From Calycina herbarum (lineage: Eukaryota; Ascomycota; Leotiomycetes; Helotiales; Pezizellaceae), in the NCBI GenBank assembly GCA_001414485.1, contig LLEY01000139.1, positions 105,175 through 169,174 of the forward strand: a stretch of 64,000 nt of DNA. Reading direction: 5' to 3'. A program made the translations under genes and the position numbers. This document shows positions 56,771-64,000 of the stretch, piece after piece. Below the pieces are notes generated by a model. It was not told the origin of the DNA and ran no database searches. It saw only the letters and a list, made by a program, of their open reading frames with translations. Position 1 is the first letter of the stretch, and each line of letters opens with the position of its first letter.

Positions 56771-59700
56771 TACTTATACTGATCTTAAGGTTATTAGACG
56801 ATAGTCTAAATATCCCCTCTTCTTTTCCCATATTTATCGAGAAACTTTGTAGTCCTTAGATTTTCTCGAGTCTTTGGAAACCCTAAGTCGCTTTAAATTA
56901 GTACGTCTGAAATGATCAGGATAGTGAATAGACTCAAATTCATTGCTTTCCAAGTTTCTCAATGGGATACTTCATTACTGTACATCAACGCATCAACACA
57001 CCAAGCCATAAGTTATACCCAAAGATTCAGCTACACAAGCAAACAACAAAGGTGATATTAGTTTTGTGACACAGGAAATAAAGGTCAGTGGCTTAATCAG
57101 CAAGTGAATTGAGATGAACCCGAAACTGATAAAACACGAGTGAGTTGTTGCTAGAAGTCTTCATGAGAATTACCTCTTGCAAGCAAGCATGATTGCCCTT
57201 TTTCTGACTCACAGGAAAAAGAACAGTCGTCCGCCACTAGAAGATGGAGGTCCGGAGGTGTGGTGTCAGCTTAGTTCTTGTAGTTGTTGACGCGCTTTGG
57301 CTATTAAAAGCTTCAATCTGAATGAAGAACGTTCATTTTTGAATCTTTTGTTAATATTGAATCTATCGTCGTTCTGATTTTTGTCGCCGATATCATTATA
57401 TTCTTCTAAGTAAATTGAGTTGTCAAAGTACACTGGACAGCTGTTTTATTGCTATGGAATTCTTCCGCATATTTATGAAGATTGGGTGTGGCTCAAGAAA
57501 AATGCCTTTGCCATCCCATCAACAGATATCATGTGAAAGTGCGACGCAATGCCAGGAAATACACCCGCATGGTTATTTGGAAGCTAGTTCTTAAAAGGAA
57601 ACAAGCCAAAGTCCCTCTCAAGCTTTTCTCTTCTTTCAAACTACAGAGATGCCCTGATGTTTGAATCCTGGTTTCTTGAAACATCCGACTGACAATCTTA
57701 AGGTTGGGAGTAAGAGTACAGCTCATTGGTCCATAGCATCGTCTCAAAACCTTCCTTCCTATTGATATTAGACTTTGTAGTTGCTTTGAGGGACCTTCGC
57801 CAAGCTGTTGATGAGTAGGTAAACTAGACCAGAGTCGCGTTGAGGTCTATAGTGAATCAGAACTATCTCTAAGTAAAGTTGTTGAAGTTCAAAACTGAAG
57901 TTTCAGGGTGAATAAATATATACTCTCATGAGGGAAGTTAGCTTTCATAAAAATAATTCTACCCAACTCTATGTCATTCTGATTATTGCTCTCTGTCTGG
58001 CGTTTGTTGTAGGAACGTTTCTCGGGGCCCAAAAATATTTACCCACATTTCTACTTCTGTCTTTTACTCACCTTTTTGTTAAAAAAGAGGGGCAAAAAAA
58101 GCAGTGCTCATTTTTCCTCTGCAAGAAAAAGACCCGAACAAAAAACATTCGATTCTCTTACTGCTATCGATATTAGACCTATCATTATATTGATCTCTAC
58201 TTTCGAGATCAGTATATTCATCTGCATAGAACTAACCTGTCTATCATCAGCTTAGGAAGCTGAAAGCTTACTCTTGGTTTGTTATTTGCTGCTGAGAAAC
58301 GTTGCTCTTCCTTATTTAGAATGTCTAGTAAACAAACTTCACATTTGGGTTGAGGCCCATAGGACCATTTATTCTTAGTTTTTCCAAGACCCTCATTCCT
58401 CCCTTTTTATTTAAGAGAACTTCGCCAAGCTGTGTATTCCTCGGGATTTAAGTTCCCTCTTTAAGTGAGAGTGAAAACATAGTTATACTTGGCATATTAA
58501 TCAAGCAGTTCTTAGGTGCATGCATTCATGGAAGTCAGAGTTTGGTTTGAATACTTATTCCAAGCTACCGTTATTCAAAATAATTCAGCAAGAGATATTC
58601 TATAATTACTACAACTCAAGATAGCAGGCACATGATCAGGAGTACTTGTATGAAAACCCTATATTTCAATGTAACCAACTTTAGTGAAGAACCACTGCTT
58701 GGTAAACCAAAAATGAAACTACATACATACTTTGTTTGTGTTCACTCGCTTTCCCCCTTGTGTCTCTTAAACTCTTTAAGTCATCAAAATCGGGACTGAT
58801 GAATACAAGTCCACAAGATGTCAGGGTGACTTCACCACTATTCGCTAGATTTCAAACGAGACTTGAGGACTCGACAGCGCACCTTTTAATGACAGCAGAA
58901 AAGCTATCTCAAACTCGTGAGCAATCGCCACATCATAACAAATACAAGAAGGCAAGAAAAATCGACTCTTTGCCTCTCCTCATGTCTCATACTCATCCCC
59001 TCAACAATTTTCACACGGTTGCGAATAAACCTTTGTCGTGTCGTTCTTGTAATGATGGGTTTTGCTGGCACATAAATTTAGCTTGTTAAGTAAATAAGCA
59101 CTCAGATTGTACTTACGAATAGGTGGAGCAGTATTGTAATATGTTGGGTTTTAAGGTCTTTCTTCCCCATTTCCTTGTTTCTGTTTATGCCTATCTCGCT
59201 AAAATTTATCTCTCTTCTCGGGTATGTTACTACTGGTTTGAGTAGTTGACGAAATCAAAATATATACTCCTCGCCAGCTTAAGCCGAACAAAAGGATAAA
59301 AGTAATTCTATCCTCCAGGGAAAGAGGAATTACAAACAAAACGCTTTTCCGACCACTTCGACGGACCCTAAAGAGGAAGCAATTTTCTCCCATTTCTCTT
59401 ACTCCTTTCAAGCGCGAGTATACAAGATCGTTTGAAATAAAAACAGAGAGAGAAAAGAATGAGGAAGCATAAGAATGTTTCAGCGAATTTGATGAAGACT
59501 CATTTGGATATATCCTTACAGACTATCCTCTAGCGAATTTATTTCCATTTCTCAGGCCTGGATCCAATGAATAAACCCGTTTGGAAAATCCGTCGAAGGA
59601 AGAGCATCTCGACCACACCCATCAAACGAAAGCAAAGTAACCGAAAGTAAATCGTTCCTCAACAGTAACATGTCAACTCCCATTCTCAGAGAACGATTTG

Positions 59701-60124
59701 AGTTGCTGACGTCTAGAACCAAGAGCAGTGATCTCAAAAAACTAGACTCTCGAGAATCCAATGGCTGAGAATGAAAAATTAGTACTTCAGTCTCTACTTT
59801 CTTACACCTAATGTGACTCTATGGCGTTCGGGACTCTTCTGGTGTTAGTAGGAACATAAGTCACCAGTTCCTAGATTATATGCTAGCAATACTCATATGA
59901 TATGTAGAGGAATATAAAAATTTGCGAGACTTGCTCTACGGGAATGGGAACGGAATTACGATGACGACCAACAGGCATCTCTACTACTTTTGCTGCCTGG
60001 GCAGAAAGCAACTCTCTCCTCGAACTTGGTGTATCAAGTATCAATTGCATTCATATCGAAGATCAAGAGGGCTATAGTATGATAACGACAAAAGAGAATA
60101 ATATCTGTCAACGAACCAAGGTAA

Positions 60125-60143
60125 CCCCCCCCCCCCCCCCCCC
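60125..60143. repeat. Poly-C tract of 19
   Basis: Nineteen uninterrupted C. Such a tract is unstable and prone to sequencing error. It lies in a gene-free region. Confidence 0.95.
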
Positions 60144-61448
60144 AACTTTTTCTGGCTTGAAAGCAAGACCTCATAAAATGCAGAAGTCCATGGCAAACAT
60201 AGTCATGTTCGAGCACATATCATTTGGGAGACTGTTGTCTGTGCAAGTGTTTGTATACTGACCCTGATCACCAGGAGCTGCATCAGCCGACTCCGAACCT
60301 TGATATTACAACTTATAACCTTATCAAGTCCATACCCACCTTCTGTCACAAACGAAGCAAACTAAATCGACAATAACGTGCTCCTTGACAGCAGAAACAA
60401 GATCTCAAAGTCTCAAGAACCTATGTCCGCTCTGCAAAAAAAGAAACAAAAACAAGACGGAAAACATTCATCTGATTGCGGATAAAGTATATCCACTAGA
60501 GCTTTCTCCATATCCTGTGTTCGAGAACCCATGGGTCCGTTGTGAGATTCACGTGGAAGCTGCGTCCCTGTACTGACGACACAACATGAGATATCAAACA
60601 AACAAATTCGGAAGAGCCAATTCAGGCTTCAAAAAGTAGAAACTTTTGTCCGCGAACTAAGAAACGAAATACATAGGCACAAACTTTGTATTTAAGGAGA
60701 CCCTGATATCATATGATGCATTGACTACATGGCAAAGTGATATGCCCCCGGTCTTAACCCATGGACGACCAGAAGTGCAGTCTGCAGTCTGCAAGCTGAT
60801 AGCTTACTGAGAAGTTGCCTCCATGCTGCTTGCAACCAGACGATATAAACTTCTTTACAGTATCCAAATCTCCCCAAAATCTGGCACCAAACGCAACAAC
60901 TGAATTCGACAACAACTTCCCCCCTCGACAGCAACATTTTCCTACCCCCGAGCAACCATCTGACCCCCGCAAGAACAACAAACAAGAAAAAAAAGGCCAA
61001 AACCTAGAGTGTATTTAATTCCAAAACCAACGTTCATCATAGTCTCTCAGCCTTGCCCAACACCACAGCGCGAATCGCATGTTGAATTACTTCACGTCTA
61101 GATCTCATGATATTTCCTCGTTCTACTCCTCGGTATTTAAGTACTAAAAAAGATTGGAAATTTGAGACTATACCCTCACTCACATGATGAACATTTCCAC
61201 AAATGAAGTAGAGCAATCAATGTCTTTTCCGAGAGTTTCGGACGAAAGGAACGGGGGAGAGGAAGGACTTGCTCTGCGACTCTAACACTTAAGAAAATCC
61301 TGGTTTGAAATGACAACACAACGGAATGAGTCTCTCGATTAGAAAGGACAGGGACCCTTGATTTCCATTTGGAATCCAGGAGGTAATGTAAGAGTCCTGA
61401 GCTTTGCTCCGAGTACAGCCTATCCTCCCATTGCCTTGGGATTTTCGT

Positions 61449-61553
61449 GACAACTTAGAAGATTGTACAAGAACGTTTAGAAGGATGGAGAGGCGGAGTT
61501 TCTCATTCTTCTAACCCTTCTTAGACAATACAAGTAATTATCCTCGACTAGAG
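61449..61553. repeat. Imperfect palindromic repeat, family B copy 3
   Basis: The left arm reads AGATTGTACAAGAACGTTTA, then GAAGGAT. The right arm in reverse complement reads CGAGGATAATTACTTGTATT, then GTCTAAGAAGGGTTAGAAGAA. The right arm matches the copy at 38.6 kb well. Confidence 0.6.
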
Positions 61554-61962
61554 CGCAGGGTTAAAGTGAAGGAGGTGTACTTGTAGCAATGCTCATGTTT
61601 CTTACTCATTATCAGAGGCAAGTAAAAACAAAACGAGGCACCAAAACTTTACCAGGGGATCACCCACACTCAGCTTCTCAATTCTAAAGAAACATCAAAA
61701 CACAACCAAAGCGAAAACCAAAAAACGCAAAGGAAACAATGTATTCATCTCAATAAACTCCCATCGCCATCTATCTATCCCCTCTCCACCCCCAATTCTC
61801 CCCACACATCCTCGCCCCTCCCTCTCTCACCACAGCAGCAAAAAGTCGCAAGCCCCAAACCCGAAGGAAATAAAAAAATATCATATGTACAACTCCCACC
61901 CATCCATGTATCAACCCTCTATGGTTTTCGTGTTCGCTCCGATTTTCGATGCAGGGACGGTA

Positions 61963-62531
61963 TTATGATTTGCTCTCTGGTTCTGCGAGGATACCTTCAA
62001 CTTCTAATCTCCGACGTGCTTCTTCGAGGGCCCAGGTTTGTATCCTGTGATGGGAGTTGTTAACTTATATTCCCAATTCAAAGTCCATGTCAGCGGCCGA
62101 ATTCATCCCCGCCCATCCGTCTTCCCATCTTAATACCCATTCCATCAATCCCCCCGACTCTACCAATTGTCCCCTACTCATCTCATCTGCCCACCTCCCA
62201 TCCCCCATCCCTTCAACCCGAGAAAAAGCAAATAAAGAAAGAGGCGAACTCACGAAGTATCAGGCTTAAAAGCATACCCCAAAACCGCCAACCCCATCGT
62301 CCCAAAGAACCCATAAAGCCAGATATTCTCCCATCCCTCCTTCTCCACCTTCTCACCAGGTTTAACGCCAAAGAGCCATCCGCTAGGAGGATCAAAGTGA
62401 TCTGCGTGGTCGGCCGAACGTTGCGTCGTCGTACTCGTGAATGTTCGTGTTGCGAGAGATTTGATAGGGAGAACTCTAGCTTGAGAAATTGCTCGCGCAG
62501 CAGCGGTGGAAGTTTGTGTTAGGAGACGCAT
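61963..62531 (-). CDS. NADH:ubiquinone oxidoreductase ESSS subunit (complex I, NDUFB11-type)
   Basis: Two exons: 62531-62254 and 62044-61963. The donor is GTGAGT, the acceptor is ATCACAG, the intron is 209 nt and the phases agree. The protein has 119 residues. A mitochondrial presequence (MRLLTQTSTAAARAISQARV; Arg/Ser/Thr-rich, no acidic residues until ~40) precedes DHFDPPSGWLFGVKPGEKVE. One membrane segment (NIWLYGFFGTMGLAVLGYAF) is followed by KPDTSIQTWALEEARRRLEV. A single helix followed by W..EEARRRLE is the ESSS/NDUFB11 family signature. It is a supernumerary subunit of the membrane arm of complex I in the inner mitochondrial membrane. The short second exon (27 codons) is easily missed by gene finders. 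Confidence 0.93.
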
Positions 62532-62997
62532 CGTGCTTGTTGTGTTGTTCGGTGGTGGGAGGTAAGGTTTTCTCTCCGCGGGCAGAGGTGTGAGGGCGAT
62601 GGCAATTGAGTCGCAGTCACAATTCTCGAATCGCGATGATGAGGGCGAGGAAAGATGAAGCTCCTCGTAGACGTTAGGAAGGGGAATGGACTGTCGTCGT
62701 CTAGTGTCGTGGTGGCGGTATGACTGGACAAAGCTGTTGCTTGCTGCAGATGAGGTTGAGATTCAAGGCTCCGGTCGGTCGGTAGTGTCGGGGGTCGCTA
62801 AACCTATTTGGTTGGTTGGCTTTTGGTCTGCTGTGTGTTTGCGTTTTTAGCGTTGCCCCACCACTGAATGACACCTTCCAGCTGTCAAATATCTTCCCCA
62901 CGTCCGGACTGAGGACGCTAAAGTTTGATGGTGATTGATTCAAAATTCTTTAGTAGATGGGTGGATGGATGGAGGTTTAGAGGAGTAGAGACACCTC
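62532..62997. other. Intergenic
   Basis: Promoter of the complex I subunit gene and 3' flank of the small acylated-protein gene, both on the minus strand. No other feature seen; the minus-strand open frames here have no features. Confidence 0.5.
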
Positions 62998-63387
62998 TCA
63001 CTTCCCCAAAACAACAGGTGCCAAAAATCCCCCCCTCTCCGCACTCCCAACCCTCACAACCCCTCCTCTTCCATCCTCCTTATCCCCCAAAACAACAGGA
63101 CTAGGTTTTAAAATCCCTCCTATCCCCCCTTTCAAAAGCCCACCACGACTAGTACTTCCCTTCCGTTCAACCATCCTCTCCCTCTCCTTCCCCCACTGGT
63201 TCAAACTCTCAATACCAGGTTCTTCCTTATTTCCCGGGGTAGGGATCCTCTCACCAGTTTCGGGCTTCAAATTATCGAGACGTATATCCTTAGACTTATA
63301 CATTTCCCGTGTATCGGGATGCAGAGAAGGTGGTAGAACTCGAGGAGGCGGTCTTTCTTCTTTGCGGGAGGAGATACAGGATCCCAT
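62998..63387 (-). CDS. Small protein with N-myristoylation/palmitoylation-type N-terminus
   Basis: An ATG at 63387 gives 129 residues starting MGSCISSRKEERPPPRVLPP. I preferred it to the longer frame (start at 63504) because Met-Gly-Ser-Cys-Ile-Ser-Ser is the classic N-myristoylation signal with an adjacent palmitoylated Cys (dual acylation), and upstream residues are basic and unlike protein. The rest is hydrophilic: DTREMYKSKDIRLDNLKPET, then a Gly-rich stretch (RGGLLKGGIGGILKPSPVVL) and a repeat-like ending (GGVVRVGSAERGGFLAPVVL). PSPVVLG and LAPVVLG form an echo. I know no family. A membrane-tethered regulatory peptide is a guess. To be modified it must be N-terminal, which fits this start. 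Confidence 0.6.
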   Translation of the reverse strand: MGSCISSRKEERPPPRVLPPSLHPDTREMYKSKDIRLDNLKPETGERIPTPGNKEEPGIESLNQWGKERERMVERKGSTSRGGLLKGGIGGILKPSPVVLGDKEDGRGGVVRVGSAERGGFLAPVVLGK

Positions 63388-64000
63388 TGCGTGCTCTGTA
63401 TGGTTTGCTGTGATTTGTATGCGAGATAAGCAAATGGTGGGAGGACGGAGAGGGCGTGGGCGATTATGTGATTTGTTTTTTTTTTTTTGAGATAAGAAGG
63501 TCAAGGTAGTGACGGATATGAGTTTGGCATCTCAAGTTTAGATATGATAAGCCGCGTTTATATGGACTGGCTGGTATTACGACGGACAGAATGAATGAGT
63601 GGGGTGAAAAGACTCGCGTGAATTATTGTTTGACGATGAGGTCGTGTCCTATTTTGCTTTCTCTCCTCGTACGTTTGAGGATGGGAAGCAGAATGAATCC
63701 AAGTCAAGTAAATGCAGAGAATTCCAAACGTCTAGAAGTTCCGGAGTACGAGTAGAAAGACGTGATGTGGAAGCTCGCCACCTGATCCCCCTCTCAGGTG
63801 CCTAACACAAAGTGACGACAACACACCAACCCAAAACCAGCGAATCAGAACATAAAGAAACTAAGTCACGATCCCTTCATTTCGAAGTCACCTTTTCATT
63901 CTTCACCACCCACTCCCATAAAATATTCACACAAAAAAAAAAATACATTACAGCGAACAAGTAAAACGCTTCCAATTATACCAAAAAGTAAGAACCCCCC
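63388..64000. other. Window end, no gene seen
   Basis: Upstream flank of the small acylated-protein gene; 63474-63488 is a T-rich run. The last 150 bases are A/C-rich with an A-run at 63933-63943. A gene may begin beyond the window. Confidence 0.5.

Larger units (their letters stand above)
55720..61962. other. 6.2-kb AT-rich, gene-free region with repeat relics
   Basis: No supported protein gene. It holds the GAGTA inverted-repeat element (56155-56770), a possible solo LTR inside it, a faint direct duplication in 57.7-58.45 kb, a poly-C tract at 60125-60143, and the palindromic repeat at 61449-61553. Many short open frames (for example 57928-58176 and 58736-59089) are unlike protein. The last few hundred bases are the 3' flank of the complex I gene. 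Confidence 0.55.

Overview
The window reads as a filamentous ascomycete nuclear chromosome. Genes carry short introns (about 45-75 nt) with GTAWGT/GTGAGT donors, CTAAC/CTGAC branch points and YAG acceptors. Two HET-domain genes, a secreted fungal-type nucleoside hydrolase, an Arp1-type amidase relic and several Pezizomycotina-type conserved proteins fit this. A leotiomycete of the Sclerotinia/Botrytis kind is my best guess, by inference only. No tRNA, rRNA or CRISPR was recognised.

Layout. 0-6 kb: 3' end of a probable Rtf2-like gene (+), a divergent BTB-like gene (-), and a secreted Gln/Asn-rich protein (-). 6-25 kb is an accessory island: a decayed amidase gene (-), a HET gene with an in-frame stop (+), a conserved fungal gene at 14.4 kb (+), a secreted nucleoside hydrolase (+), an intact HET gene (+), an orphan four-helix membrane protein (-), and at least four copies of a ~200 bp terminal-inverted-repeat (TIR) element. 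25-38.4 kb is core: a TMEM135/PMP52-like membrane protein (-), an LRRC40-like leucine-rich-repeat protein (-), a coiled-coil protein (+) and a SmgGDS-like armadillo protein (+). 38.4-50 kb is gene-poor, with a 499 bp hAT-like element carrying a target-site duplication, two broken and weakly similar small ORFs, and much simple sequence. 50-56 kb: a conserved Ser/Arg-rich protein (+) and a family-16 methyltransferase (+). 56-62 kb has no convincing gene and holds repeat relics. 62-64 kb: the complex I ESSS (NDUFB11-type) subunit (-) and a small protein with an acylation-type N-terminus (-).

The genes do not form a pathway. The housekeeping genes are independent. The 6-25 kb segment looks like a fast-evolving island of self/non-self (HET) genes, transposon debris and pseudogenes. 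Spliced coordinates were worked out by hand from donor, acceptor and reading-frame agreement; each entry states its exons.
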